DNA of 64,000 bases from Allacma fusca (GCA_947179485.1 OX359250.1:45357450-45421449), one strand, 5' to 3'; positions 24,297 to 34,429 are shown, counted from the stretch's first letter. Numbers and translations: made by a program. Notes: generated from the letters alone by a model not told the origin.

Positions 24297-25085
24297 TTCA
24301 AATTAAGGTGTCACCTCAAATTCGAGGTTGAACTCAAGTGTAACTTTAAATTTGAGTTTAAACTCAAGTGTAACTTTAAATTTGAGTTTGAACTCAAGTG
24401 TAAAGTGGAAATTCGAGTTTGAACTCAAGTGCAACTTTAAATTTGAGTTTGAACTCAAGTGTAACTTTAAATTTGAGTTTGAACTCAAGTGTAACTTTAA
24501 ACTTCAGTTTGAACTCAAGTGTAACTTGAGACTTGAGTTTGAACTCAAGCGTAACTTCAAATGTAAGTTGTAACAGGAAATTCGAGGTTGAACTCAAGCG
24601 TAACTTGAAACTTGAGTTTGAACTCAAGTGTAACCTAATACTTGAGTTTGAACTCAAATACAACTGTAAATCTAAGTTTGAACTCAAGTGCAACTTGAAA
24701 TTCGACTTTGCTGTCAAGTTTAACTCAGATGCAAAATGGTTTATACTTCAAGTGTAACTTGAAAATTCGAATTTGTACTCAAGTGCCACTTGAAATGAGT
24801 TTCACCTCAAGTGTAACTTGAAATTCGACTATGCACTCCCATTTAACTAAACTGCGTCCTGAAATTCAATGTAAAATTCCAGTATAACCTGAACTCAAGT
24901 GTAACTTGAATTAGATTCATACTCGACTCTAACTCAATCCCAACTTTTGGAACTCCAATTTGAACTCGAAACTCCTTTCGAATCTCAGTTTGACCTCAAG
25001 CGTATCTTAATTCGAACATGACACTTCACTCTGAGCTCGAGTCTATCCCCATCTTTGAGTTCCAACTCGAATGGAACTTAAGTGG
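24297..25085. repeat. 30-bp satellite grading into decayed units
   Basis: Units near AACTCAAGTGTAACTTTAAA plus TTTGAGTTTG repeat every 30 bp from 24297. They are clean to about 24510 and diverge progressively to about 25085. GAGTTTGAACTC is self-complementary, so each unit can form a small hairpin. Lys/Phe-rich frames on both strands are by-products. Confidence 0.85.
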
Positions 25086-25272
25086 AGTTTTAATCATGAG
25101 GTCATGTGTCTTTAATTTATTACAAATTCCATCCACATCATTTCCCCTTCCAAATGTCAATTCTCGAGTGAATGACAGTCTTGGAACAACATACGGACAA
25201 TTTAAGAGCATTACATAAAACACATCCTTTATACTAATTTGAAAGTGATTGTCGTGATGGTGCCAGTCGTCA

Positions 25273-25600
25273 CTTATGTACATGACATGTTGAAGCATAG
25301 TGGCTAATTTTTTTTCTTTTTTTAAAAAAATGCTTTGATTTTTATTTTAAAGAAATTATTATTTTTGCTCAAATGAAAGAAATATGAACAGCTATTCTTT
25401 TTTAAAATTTATTTTTGGTTTACTGAGCCAGGCTTAAGTTATAGTAACCAAGTGTTACTGCATAGCGGTTCATTTTTTTCATTCATTCATTTTCATTTCT
25501 CAAATAAAAGTAAATAATCACCTTTTTTTAAATCCCTCTTTTGTTTAGCTAGAAAGAAAGACCAAGTGTTACTATAGAAATTCCATTTCTTAGTAAAGAT
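25273..25600. repeat. Recurring repeat block upstream of the Cys-rich gene
   Basis: The block begins TTATGTACATGACATGTTGA then AGCATAG. It contains GGTTCATTTTTTTC and ends in ACCAAGTGTTACT, which recurs at 25448 and 25561. Related blocks lie at 26938-27110 and 27604-27760, downstream of the gene at 25818-26652. Confidence 0.7.
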
Positions 25601-25817
25601 AAAAATACAAAACAAACAGCTCCAGACAAAACACAACAACAGAATATTGAAAAGCTGGTACTATTGGAGAAGTTCACACGTTATGATTTTAGTGAATATG
25701 TTTAGTGAATTTCTAAAAGTTCGGAAGTCATTGCGCTACTTTATGTTCAGAGGGACTGTTGTATCACAATTTTCTTTCGGAAATTTATAATTTTCTCTGT
25801 ACAATTGTTACGGTACA

Positions 25818-26652
25818 ATGCCTTATAATAAAGGTAGAGGAGGTTTCTGTCCGGGAGGAAGTAATGAAAATTGCGTAAAAAATTATTTCCAACTTCCAAA
25901 AGTTTTGTTTAATAGGGACAGATACTGTAATTATTGTGGAAAACAAGTGAAAGAAGAATGGAGTAAGTTCATTGAAACATTTTACTTATGTTTACTACTT
26001 ACTACAACATGCACTCATGTGATACAATAGTAATAGAAATTTGCAAGTAGTTTTTCATTCATTCTAGAATTTTGTCGTGACCAAAGATGCCAGAAGCCAA
26101 CTACTCCGAGGTACCCAGACGTAGGCCCTGAATGGTCACTTTGTCCAAAGTGCAATCTTTCGTTCTTGCATAGTAAGTATGTATACACATGTAAAGCATA
26201 TATTTTAAGGTGCGTTCAAAAAATTCAATGATTTTTAAATAAAAAATATAATAATAAAAAAATCAATGATGGTTGAGGGTCAAAATCTAAAAGACCTTTT
26301 TAGGGTTCCTACCAATTGTTTTATTTGTGTATTTTTTCAATATATAATTTCAGATAAGATGCGATTCTGCTCGATTTGTCATCATCGAACACCTGCTGGA
26401 GCTAAATGGCAAGAAAAAGCGACTAAACTACAGCGCATGGTATTTGAGACTTGGGAGAAATTTAGGAACGAGGACGAGGAGGAAACTCTTACAGTAAAAG
26501 ATGACGATGCCGCACAGACTGAGAAGAAATTGGATGACAATACTGATTCAAATATATTTGATGACGAAAGTGATAAATTGTTTGAAGAAAAGATGCTACT
26601 TGACGAAGATGATGACAAACAAGACGACTCACTTGCAGATGCGAACAATTAG
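25818..26652 (+). CDS. Three-exon cysteine-rich acidic-tailed protein, unknown family
   Basis: Three exons join in frame: 25818-25962, 26068-26172 and 26354-26652. Both introns start GTAAG and end in TAG or CAG, and both are phase 1. The spliced product is 182 residues from the ATG at 25818 to the TAG at 26652. The first 105 or so residues hold paired cysteines: CNYC in exon 1, CRDQRC and CPKC in exon 2, and FCSICHH in exon 3. This suggests zinc-ribbon-like binding sites. The last 60 residues are strongly acidic and serine-poor (DEEETL, NIFDDESDKLFEE, LDEDDDKQDD), which fits a nuclear or protein-binding tail. There is no signal peptide. An AATAAA lies at 26820. No family is recognised. It may be a host gene or one carried by an undescribed element, since related repeats flank it. 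The consistent splicing makes chance unlikely. Confidence 0.62.
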
Positions 26653-26844
26653 TGTTACGTTAAAAACTTACTATTTTACTGTTTATTATTTGATTATGAT
26701 GCCTAAATTATTCGATTATTTCATGAAAATACATTGTGTGTAAAATCTTACTGTACAAAATGTAGTCAAATTGGAATTGTATTAATGTTAGAGTTTGGTC
26801 AAAATCTTTAAGGGGCACTAATAAATCGTGGTTTGAATAATCCG

Positions 26845-26935
26845 AAATATCAAATTGGGGATAGGCATTATTTTGTTTTATTAAAAATAACCAAGCGTTA
26901 CTATAACTTTAGTTTCAAATACGCTATGAAAAATA
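26845..26935. repeat. 90-bp duplicated block, partner 28630-28725
   Basis: The sequence from CCGAAATATCAAATTGGGGA to ACGCTATGAAAAAT is almost identical in both places, 1.79 kb apart. It contains an ACCAAGCGTTACT variant of the motif seen in the neighbouring blocks. Confidence 0.85.
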
Positions 26936-26937
26936 TA

Positions 26938-27110
26938 ACTTATGTACATGACATGTTGAAGCATAGCGGTTCATTTTTTTCTTTTATTCATGAAAAGAAA
27001 ATACTTTAATTTTTATTTCAAAACAATTTTTTGCGCGAATGAAAGAAAAAAAGGAACATTTTTTTTACTTGGACAGGCTCAAGGTTTAGTAACCAAGTGC
27101 TACTACATCC
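26938..27110. repeat. Recurring repeat block downstream of the Cys-rich gene
   Basis: It starts TTATGTACATGACATGTTGA like the upstream block at 25273. It then carries GCATAGCGGTTCATTTTTTT and an ACCAAGTGCTACT motif. It is in direct orientation relative to the upstream block, 1.66 kb away. Confidence 0.7.
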
Positions 27111-27353
27111 TATCCAAGTCAGCAAAAAATTTCCATTTTAGATTGAAAAAAAATGAGAAATGAAATACCGCATGCTAAACAAAGGTTACCAACAAAGTTA
27201 CTATCTTACATCTTGGATTTGTATGGTTAATTTTAATCAACTACCACTAGATTACTGTGAACGCCTTTGAATATTTAGTACATTGTGGTTAATGTGATCA
27301 GTAGTTATCTTTTAACCACCACGATTAAATTATAATTTTGGGTAAATCGTCCG

Positions 27354-27378
27354 TCAACATATGTCAGACATATGTTGA
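27354..27378. repeat. Perfect 12-bp-arm palindrome
   Basis: TCAACATATGTC, a single A, then GACATATGTTGA. There is no nearby gene that would make it a terminator or operator. Confidence 0.7.
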
Positions 27379-27603
27379 TGATGAAAAAATGTAATGTTGA
27401 AACGCGTCCTTTCCTAGAATCAAAGCGCTCATTCAAATATTTTGTGACCAATTCTAATAATAAAATAACTGCATTGATAGAGTTCTGGATGTTTCAAAAA
27501 ATTTGGTCCTTTCGTGGTCAAAAATCGGAAAATAATTAATTTTCGTAAGGCAAGATTTAATGTTTCACGTCCAGGTGAACAAAATCTCCAAAAAATAGCG
27601 TAA

Positions 27604-27760
27604 AAATATGTACATAATATGTTGAGCATAGCGGTTCATTTTTGTCATTCATGCATGAGACAAATGTTTGGAAATAAAAAACAAAACATTTCTTTCTTTT
27701 TGCTTACTTAGACAGACTTCAGTTATAGTAACGCTAACAATATAGTAATCAAGTGTTAGT
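27604..27760. repeat. Third recurring repeat block
   Basis: ATGTACATAATATGTTGA and GCATAGCGGTTCATTTTTGT open the block, and ATCAAGTGTTAGT closes it. It matches the 26938 block with more differences. Confidence 0.6.
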
Positions 27761-28329
27761 GCAACTTCATTAATTTAACTATTATTTACTTTATAGGGAT
27801 AGATAAGATATTCTGAGGGAACAGTTATGTTTTGAAGAATTTTTCATATAGTATGGTAGTTTAAGATGACATTAACTTTATACATGGATTGTGTGGGAGA
27901 CGGATTTTGCAATTTTTCAAAAGAATATAATATAATTTTTCCTTGACATTCCGGGAATCGGGACGTATCGTTCAGCAGATAAGTTTTTGAAAGTCTTCGG
28001 AATTTGCAACTACTGCAGATACACAATGATCATAACTCATAATATCAGCCACGGGTTGGTGCAGTCCGTGGTTGATATTGTATACAGTAGGCACAATATA
28101 TTTATCATCCCCTGGGTATCTATCTTTAGCAATCAATAAGTTTCAACCTATGCGCCCAGGAACATCGACAATTGTCTTAAACTGTGGGTAATGGGTAATA
28201 ATATTAACATAGGTCACAGGACATGCCAGCTGGGTCAAAGTTTTATATATATTGAATATTGGTCATCATTTACCCTTTCTCGGTCAAATAAATCATACGG
28301 CCTACTCTCATTGTACTGTAAGCAAGGAT
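27761..28329. other. Spacer with one GU-tolerant hairpin
   Basis: No gene is supported. A hairpin at 28042-28078 has 14-bp arms, AATATCAGCCACGG and CCGTGGTTGATATT. Its one non-Watson-Crick pair would be G-U in RNA. Confidence 0.45.
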
Positions 28330-28530
28330 GGGAAATCCGAAAAATATGAATTCGAATTCGAATTAAAATATTCAAGGCGAAGAATTCCGATTTAAAATAC
28401 TTCTAGCAATACTGAAAAATATGAGTTCTAATTTTCTAATACGTATTAAATATCCTCGAGTATTCGTTCATTATGAATTCCGATTTGAATATTTATTTGA
28501 ATACTCCTGGTATACTGAAAATACAAAGAA
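28330..28530. mobile_element. Fragment with GAATTCGAATTC-type subterminal repeats
   Basis: CAAGGATGGGAAATCCG is followed by dense GAATTCGAATT and AATATTC repeats, the layout of hAT-type subterminal regions. No matching inverted end or duplication was found, so this is a fragment call only. Confidence 0.3.
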
Positions 28531-29087
28531 TTTAATTACGGAAAAATGTTCAACCTTAGAAGCATCTTACATCATCAATGTTTTGGGAAGCTGATTATTA
28601 CGATTATTAAATATGATAGTTAATAATAATCCGAAATATCAAATTGGGGATAGGCATTATTTGTTTTATTAAAAATAAGCAAGCGTTACTATAACTTTAG
28701 TTTCAAATACGCTATGAAAAATTTCAAACAAAGACACGCATCTTTTAATCAAAATGAATAGTAAAAAATAAAATATTCCAATACCTCAATAATTATTCTA
28801 TCCTATCAACCTAAGTCACGGGAGCTTTGGCGTACAGTTATTATTTTGGAGCGAATAACTTGGGTGAGCTGAATACGGCATTTTCTTTGAGGAATACGTT
28901 TCGGGTTCGAAGTTGCTTCGAGGAATACGGGTAATTATACAGTACACAATAATAAACTCCAAATAGATATGCTATTGTTCATTGTTGATACCAATTGTTC
29001 TTAGTAGATTTAAGGAAATGTAATGTATTTTACCATCATATTATCCTTTTACGTTAAGTAGCTATCCCGAAACCAATAGACACGCTT
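28531..29087. other. Spacer with the second copy of the 90-bp block
   Basis: The near-exact partner of 26845-26935 lies at 28630-28725. GAGGAATACGKKTCGG-like repeats occur near 28880-28930. No gene is seen. Confidence 0.45.
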
Positions 29088-29118
29088 TTAGCAGTCAAGC
29101 CATCCGCCGATGTGGATG
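29088..29118 (-). repeat. Inverted Helitron terminal motif
   Basis: TTAGCAG then TCAAGCCATCCGCCGA, followed by TGTGGATG. Read on the minus strand it is hairpin, GCTTGACTG, CTAA. It matches the 36631-36661 terminus with the same spacing. Confidence 0.7.
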
Positions 29119-29446
29119 TAATTTATGCATCAATGAACTTTATTTTAAATTTAATAATAATTTGAATGCAACAATATTATTTTGTATACAAATACCCTAG
29201 AAGTTTTATTTGTTTGGCGTAAATACGCGCAGTATCACTACATATATATAACGTAACTGTGTAATTTTTGTGAAGTGACTCTCCCCAAACCAATATGTGC
29301 ACGTTAGGAGGGCGAGAGAAATTAATTAAATTATATGTATATGTAAGGTAGGGTAGTGGATAATGTAATAACCTTTTTCCATTTTATTTTCAGCAGGAAT
29401 ATCAAGCTGCCAGTGTTGTACAATTCAAGATTTTTGCTTCGGTTTC

Positions 29447-29910
29447 GATTGCTGGATGCGCTTTGCACTTGGAGAGTTTGTAAAAAACTCGATTGCTGGT
29501 AGTGATTACCACTTACAGAGTTTGAAAAAAACTCGGTTGTTGGCAGTGCTTAGCACTTTAAGTGTTTGAAAAAAACTCGATTGCTGGTAGTGATTACCAC
29601 TTACAGAGTTTGAAAAAAACTCGGTTGTTGGCAGTGCTTAGCACTTTAAGAGTTTGAAAAAAACTCGATTGCTGGTAGTGATTACCACTTACAGAGTTTG
29701 AAACAAACTCGGTTGTTGGCAGTGCTTAGCACTTTAAGAGTTTGAAAAAACCTCGATTGCTGGTAAAGATTACCACTTACAGAGTTTGAAAAAAACTCGG
29801 TTGTTGGCAGTGCTTAGCACTTTAAGAGTTTGAAAAAAACTCGATTGCTGGTAGTGATTACCACTTACAGAGTTGGAAAAAAACTCGGTTGTTGGCAGTG
29901 CTTATCACTT
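29447..29910 (+). repeat. 44-bp tandem repeats arranged as 88-bp dimers, Helitron leader
   Basis: Starts of the GATTGCTGGTAGTGATTACC half-unit fall at 29491, 29579, 29667, 29755 and 29843, exactly 88 bp apart. They alternate with a GGTTGTTGGCAGTGCTTAGC half-unit. A first, divergent half-unit is at 29447. Each half contains an AGTG...CACT inverted motif (AGTGCTTAGCACT or AGTGATTACCACT) and an AGTTTGAAAAAAACT stretch. The array ends 41 bp before the likely replicase start at 29952, so it is leader or promoter DNA. Confidence 0.9.
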
Positions 29911-29951
29911 GACAAACTGCTTAATTTGTTATCACGAAATATCTAATTAAA

Positions 29952-30038
29952 ATGTCGGAAGCGGAAATAGAAAGGGATCAACGGAATGTTAAGCGAAGAG
30001 AACGATATGCCAACCGATCAGAAGAAGAAAAAAAATAG
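29952..30038 (+). pseudogene. N-terminal piece of the Helitron replicase, frameshifted
   Basis: The ATG at 29952 opens MSEAEIERDQRNVKRRERYA and then a basic, charged stretch, typical of Helitron N-termini. It stops at 30036-30038 just after an eight-A run. A change of one base in that run would place it in the frame that continues through IDNERRKALR into the ATG at 30083. The A-run indel may be a real mutation or a sequencing error. Confidence 0.65.
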
Positions 30039-30082
30039 ATAATGAACGTCGGAAGGCTCTGAGGTTAAACAATAAAAATATT

Positions 30083-32932
30083 ATGAATCAGCAACAGCGA
30101 GAAACCCGTGAAGTAAATAGAGACGAAATTAATGAGCAAAGACGAGGCTCACGTTACGAGAACATAGAATCAGCGAATGCTTCTCAGCGTTTTTATCGTG
30201 GTGAGAATATGCAAGCGTTAAATGAGCAGCGACGTGCCTATTATTGTCAAAATAGAGAAGTAATAAATGAGCAACGGAGTAAACGTCGTGCAGAGAATGC
30301 AATTTCAGCAAATGATCAGCAGAGATCATTTCGATCTGCAAAAAGACATCGTAACGTTGAAACACATTATAGAGGTCTTAGCAAAAATGTTGATGAAAGT
30401 TTAATTAATGAACAATATTGCGGTTCTATGGACAAAGTATGTCACAACTGTAATGCCTTACATTTTGAAATGGAAGGAAAGCGCTTAGGTGCTAAAGAAA
30501 ACGCAAGTCTGAGTTTCTTGAATTGCTGCCGACATGGTAAAGTAGATACAGTAAAACAGTTAACGCTGCACCCAGAGTTAATATCAGATCTGTTTAAGGA
30601 CAAAACCTTCATGAAAAATGTTCGCTCATATAATAGTTCTATTGCTATGGCCTCATGTGGAGGAAAGATTGACCATATATCGGGTGGGCCATATGTTTTC
30701 CGTCTACATGGACAATTGTATCATTGCAGTGGTCCGCTACACCCCGATGAGGGGGAGAAACCAAAATATGCTCAACTTTATATATACGACAGCGAAGAAG
30801 CATCATCAATCAGAAAGCAAGTTGATAATAATAAGGACTGTGATGATATAATATTGCGGTTACTTCATGATTTTATGGAAGCAAATAATAAGTTGGTTCA
30901 ATGCTACAAAATGTTGAAAGAAGTTGAGGATGAAATGATATCAACGGGAATGGATACTAAGAATCTATTAATGTCCATTTCAACAAACAATAACTATGAC
31001 ACACGGAGGTACAATGTTGCAAAGACAAATGAAATAGCCATGGTATTTACGAATGATGAAGGTGAGCCACCATTTGAAAGAGATATAAGAGTTTACTTAC
31101 GAGGAGGGCAAAAGGTTCGTAATATTAATTTGCTCAACGAGTTTTTGGACGGGTTGACATATCCACTTTTGTTCCCAATGGGAGAAAGTGGTTGGAACCC
31201 AAGGTTAATTACAAGTAACCGTACAAAAATTACTGAAATGCAATATTTCAGTTTTCACTTACAAGTTAGAAAAGATCAAGTAAATCACCTACTTTGCGGC
31301 GGTAAACTTACACATCAACTTATGGTTGATTGGTATTGTCGTATGGAAGCTAACAGGCTGAATTATTTGCGATATAATCAGAAAAAATTAAAAGCAGATT
31401 CATACTCCGCATTGCATGAGTATGTTAATAATATAACTGATAAAACTGGTAAAAGTGTGGGTCGCACCGTAATATGTCCCTCAAGTTATATTGGAAGTCC
31501 AAGAAATATGCAACAGCGATACCAAGATGCTATGGCGATTGTTCGGAAATTTGGTAAACCAGATTTATTTATAACAGTCACAATGAATCCAAAATGTAAA
31601 GAAGTAACCGAAAATTTATACCCTGGTCAGTGCCCACAAGACCGCCCGGACTTGATTGCAAGGGTTTTTAATTTAAAATTGAAGGAAATTATCGAAGATA
31701 TTACCAAGCGTGAAATTTTTGGCAAATGCAAAGGTTTTGTTTATGTGATCGAATTTCAGAAGCGGGGCTTACCACATGCTCATATTTTATGGATTGGTGC
31801 AGATTTAGACCTCAAAGACCCAACCCTGGTCGATGAAATTGTTTCTTCTGAAATTCCTTCCAAAGAATTACAGCCTAAACTTCACCAAGCTGTAACTACT
31901 CATATGTTACATGGTCCTTGCTCTGGAAAGTGCATGCAGAATGGCGTGTGCACAAAACGTTTTCCAAAAGCATTCATTGAAAACACTGATACAAGTGTAG
32001 ACGGGTTTCCCCTTTACAGACGCAGGAACAATGGTATTACAGTTACAAAGGGCAATAGTGTATTTACAAATCAGCATGTAGTCCCCTATAACCCATATTT
32101 ACTTTTAAAATATAACTGTCACATAAATGTGGAAGTTTGTACTTCAGTAAAAGCTGTGAAATATATTTACAAATACGTATATAAAGGGCATGATTGCGCA
32201 GATATACTATTGAATGAAACGGAAAGTACGCTAAATGTAGACGAAATAAACCAGCACATTAATGCCAGATATGTAAGTGCACCGGAAGCAATGTGGAGAA
32301 TTTTTGGGTTTTGGATGCAAGACAAATCGCATACAATTTACCGCCTTCATATTCATGAACCAAATCAACAAACATTATATTACAACGATGGTGATGAGGA
32401 GCAAGCATTAGATAAAATGAAAGATTCAAATCTTTTGGCGTACTTCAAACTTAATCAGATTGATGAAGAAGCAAGAACGCGTCTTTATGCTGATATTCCA
32501 AACTATTATACATTTTCCAAAGGAAAGTGGAACAAGCGCTGCAAAAAGATTGATGAAAATGTTATTGGAAGAATGTATAATGTTAGTCCATCTAATTTAG
32601 AAAGATACGCAATAAAGCTTTTGTTATTGAATAAACGGGGAGCATTGTCTTTTGATGATTTAAAAACTGTTAATGGAAACGTATGCAACACGTTTCATGA
32701 TGCATGTGTAAAACTGAACTTGGCAGAAAATGACGAGCAATGGTACTACGCCCTTGACGAAGCATTAATTTATCAAATGCCAAGGCAACTTCGACAATTA
32801 TTTGCCTTGGTTTGTGTTTTTGGATCACCCGCCAATGCTGTTGAGATGTATCAACATTATAAAGAACACCTCACGGAGGACTTCCGCAGAGAAAATTCTG
32901 AATATGTTTCTGAACAAATGTGCCTGCGATAA
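30083..32932 (+). CDS. Helitron Rep (HUH endonuclease) protein, N-terminal part
   Basis: This 949-residue frame starts rolling-circle transposition by nicking DNA and holding the end on a tyrosine. Residues 1-100 are rich in Gln, Arg and Asn. A cysteine region follows (C120-x2-C123 and C148-C149), then the Helitron-like N domain (VFRLHGQLYHCSGPLHPDEG). Rep motif FITVTMNPK is at about 496-504 and the metal-binding HUH motif is HAH at 565-567. The paired-tyrosine motif KYIYKYVYKGHD spans about 693-704, with tyrosines four apart (probably Y694 and Y698). The frame ends at a TAA (32930-32932). The same frame continues 18 bases later as the helicase, so in an intact element the two form one protein of about 1,490 residues. 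The true start is probably 29952. Confidence 0.93.
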   Translation: MNQQQRETREVNRDEINEQRRGSRYENIESANASQRFYRGENMQALNEQRRAYYCQNREVINEQRSKRRAENAISANDQQRSFRSAKRHRNVETHYRGLSKNVDESLINEQYCGSMDKVCHNCNALHFEMEGKRLGAKENASLSFLNCCRHGKVDTVKQLTLHPELISDLFKDKTFMKNVRSYNSSIAMASCGGKIDHISGGPYVFRLHGQLYHCSGPLHPDEGEKPKYAQLYIYDSEEASSIRKQVDNNKDCDDIILRLLHDFMEANNKLVQCYKMLKEVEDEMISTGMDTKNLLMSISTNNNYDTRRYNVAKTNEIAMVFTNDEGEPPFERDIRVYLRGGQKVRNINLLNEFLDGLTYPLLFPMGESGWNPRLITSNRTKITEMQYFSFHLQVRKDQVNHLLCGGKLTHQLMVDWYCRMEANRLNYLRYNQKKLKADSYSALHEYVNNITDKTGKSVGRTVICPSSYIGSPRNMQQRYQDAMAIVRKFGKPDLFITVTMNPKCKEVTENLYPGQCPQDRPDLIARVFNLKLKEIIEDITKREIFGKCKGFVYVIEFQKRGLPHAHILWIGADLDLKDPTLVDEIVSSEIPSKELQPKLHQAVTTHMLHGPCSGKCMQNGVCTKRFPKAFIENTDTSVDGFPLYRRRNNGITVTKGNSVFTNQHVVPYNPYLLLKYNCHINVEVCTSVKAVKYIYKYVYKGHDCADILLNETESTLNVDEINQHINARYVSAPEAMWRIFGFWMQDKSHTIYRLHIHEPNQQTLYYNDGDEEQALDKMKDSNLLAYFKLNQIDEEARTRLYADIPNYYTFSKGKWNKRCKKIDENVIGRMYNVSPSNLERYAIKLLLLNKRGALSFDDLKTVNGNVCNTFHDACVKLNLAENDEQWYYALDEALIYQMPRQLRQLFALVCVFGSPANAVEMYQHYKEHLTEDFRRENSEYVSEQMCLR

Positions 32933-32950
32933 ATAGAAGATATTTTAAAA

Positions 32951-34429
32951 ATGCATAGAAAATGCGGTGAAACAGATTTTGGTTTGCCTAAACTACAGCA
33001 TTACAATACATCTAACATGTATGAAACATTTGATATACAGCAAGAAAATGAAATATTTTCTGAAAATTTTGAAAAACTCAACAATCAACAAAGAGTCGTG
33101 GTAACAAGTGTAATTGAAGCAATTAATACACAAAATTGCAAAAAAAACTGCATTCATCTAAATGGTCCGGGAGGAAGCGGGAAAACCTATGTTTATGAAA
33201 CTTTAATGAGTTACGTAAGGGGAAATAAATTTGCGGGAAAACAAGGTGTAGTTATTGCCGTTGCTTCTACGGGAATTGCAGCCACTTTATTAAAAGGAGG
33301 ACGTACGTATCATTCGCAGTTTTGTATACCTCCGAATGCTAATAAAGACACAACTTCTTCATTGCGCACATCTTCAAATGAGGCTGATCGAATTCGCAAC
33401 TCACAACTTATAATATGGGATGAATGTACAATGGCGGATAAGTATAGTTTGGATGTAGTTAATAGACTGTTACAAGAGATCATGGGTAATAATTATCTGT
33501 TTGGAGGAAAAATCATAATACTAGGAGGAGATTTTCGTCAAATCCTCAACGTTGTTAAACGTGGAAATAAAATTTCAATAATTGCATCAAATGTAAAAAG
33601 TAGCAGTACGTGGAAATTTTTTGATACGTATAAATTAAACGTAAATATGAGAGCAAGAGAAGATTTGGAATTTTCCGATTGGGTCCTTAAGCTGGGAGAT
33701 GGGAAATTAAATATGATATGTGACGAAAGAGATGATATTGTAGAAATACCAAATCATTTTATTACACGTAATTTGGTAGATGAAATATTTTGTGGAATCA
33801 ACCAAGAAAACATTCATCATTACGCTAATCGAGCAATACTTTGCCCACTTAACGAGGACGCATCAAAAATGAATGAACAAGTGTTGAATATGATTGCAGG
33901 CGAAGAAATGTGCTATATCAGTGCAGACACCATCGACAGTGCAAACGAAAGTGACTTGCAAAATTATCCAGTAGAATATTTAAATTCAATTAATCCTTCG
34001 GGGATGCCTGCACATAGATTGAAACTAAAGGTAGGAGTAATCATAATGTTACTTCGAAATTTAAACACGAAAGGAGGACTTTGTAATGGTACAAGACTGA
34101 TAGTTAAGGAAATGAAACCGAATTTGATATTTGCGGAGGTTCTTGCTGGTCGTGCAAAAGGACAAACGCTATTTCTACCACGTATTTCACTTACTTCAAA
34201 CGAAGGTGAATATCCCTTTATGTTACGCCGGAGACAGTTTCCTCTTAAAATCAGTTTTTCAATGACAATTAATAAATCGCAAGGTCAAAGCTTAAGTAAA
34301 GTTGGTATATTTTTACCGAAACCTGTTTTCACTCATGGGCAATTATACGTTGCATTTTCTCGAGCAAGTTCACAGGATAATGTTAAAGTATATATAAGGG
34401 AAGTAACACAAATGATATCACCAGCGTAG
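32951..34429 (+). CDS. Helitron Pif1-like helicase domain, C-terminal part
   Basis: This 492-residue frame unwinds DNA during rolling-circle transposition. It is a superfamily 1 helicase of the Pif1 type. Walker A GPGGSGKT is at residues 72-79, Walker B WDE at 156-158 and motif III GGDFRQ at 192-197. Motif VI-type INKSQGQS is at 440-447 and VAFSRAS at 467-473. All key residues are present and it ends at a normal TAG. It lies in the same frame as the upstream Rep frame with no frameshift between them; only the TAA at 32930-32932 separates them. The ATG at 32951 is therefore an internal Met of the original fusion, not a genuine start, unless the stop is read through. Confidence 0.93.
   Translation: MHRKCGETDFGLPKLQHYNTSNMYETFDIQQENEIFSENFEKLNNQQRVVVTSVIEAINTQNCKKNCIHLNGPGGSGKTYVYETLMSYVRGNKFAGKQGVVIAVASTGIAATLLKGGRTYHSQFCIPPNANKDTTSSLRTSSNEADRIRNSQLIIWDECTMADKYSLDVVNRLLQEIMGNNYLFGGKIIILGGDFRQILNVVKRGNKISIIASNVKSSSTWKFFDTYKLNVNMRAREDLEFSDWVLKLGDGKLNMICDERDDIVEIPNHFITRNLVDEIFCGINQENIHHYANRAILCPLNEDASKMNEQVLNMIAGEEMCYISADTIDSANESDLQNYPVEYLNSINPSGMPAHRLKLKVGVIIMLLRNLNTKGGLCNGTRLIVKEMKPNLIFAEVLAGRAKGQTLFLPRISLTSNEGEYPFMLRRRQFPLKISFSMTINKSQGQSLSKVGIFLPKPVFTHGQLYVAFSRASSQDNVKVYIREVTQMISPA

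Noticed and set aside
24168-24757. Lys/Phe-rich frames on both strands
   Set aside because: They are by-products of the 30-bp satellite.
26382-26648. Serine-rich minus-strand frame of 88 residues
   Set aside because: It is the antisense shadow of the acidic Asp/Glu tail of the three-exon gene.
29281-29446. Candidate Helitron 5' TC terminus
   Set aside because: Several TC dinucleotides occur and none has a supporting boundary within this window; other copies are needed to set the 5' end.
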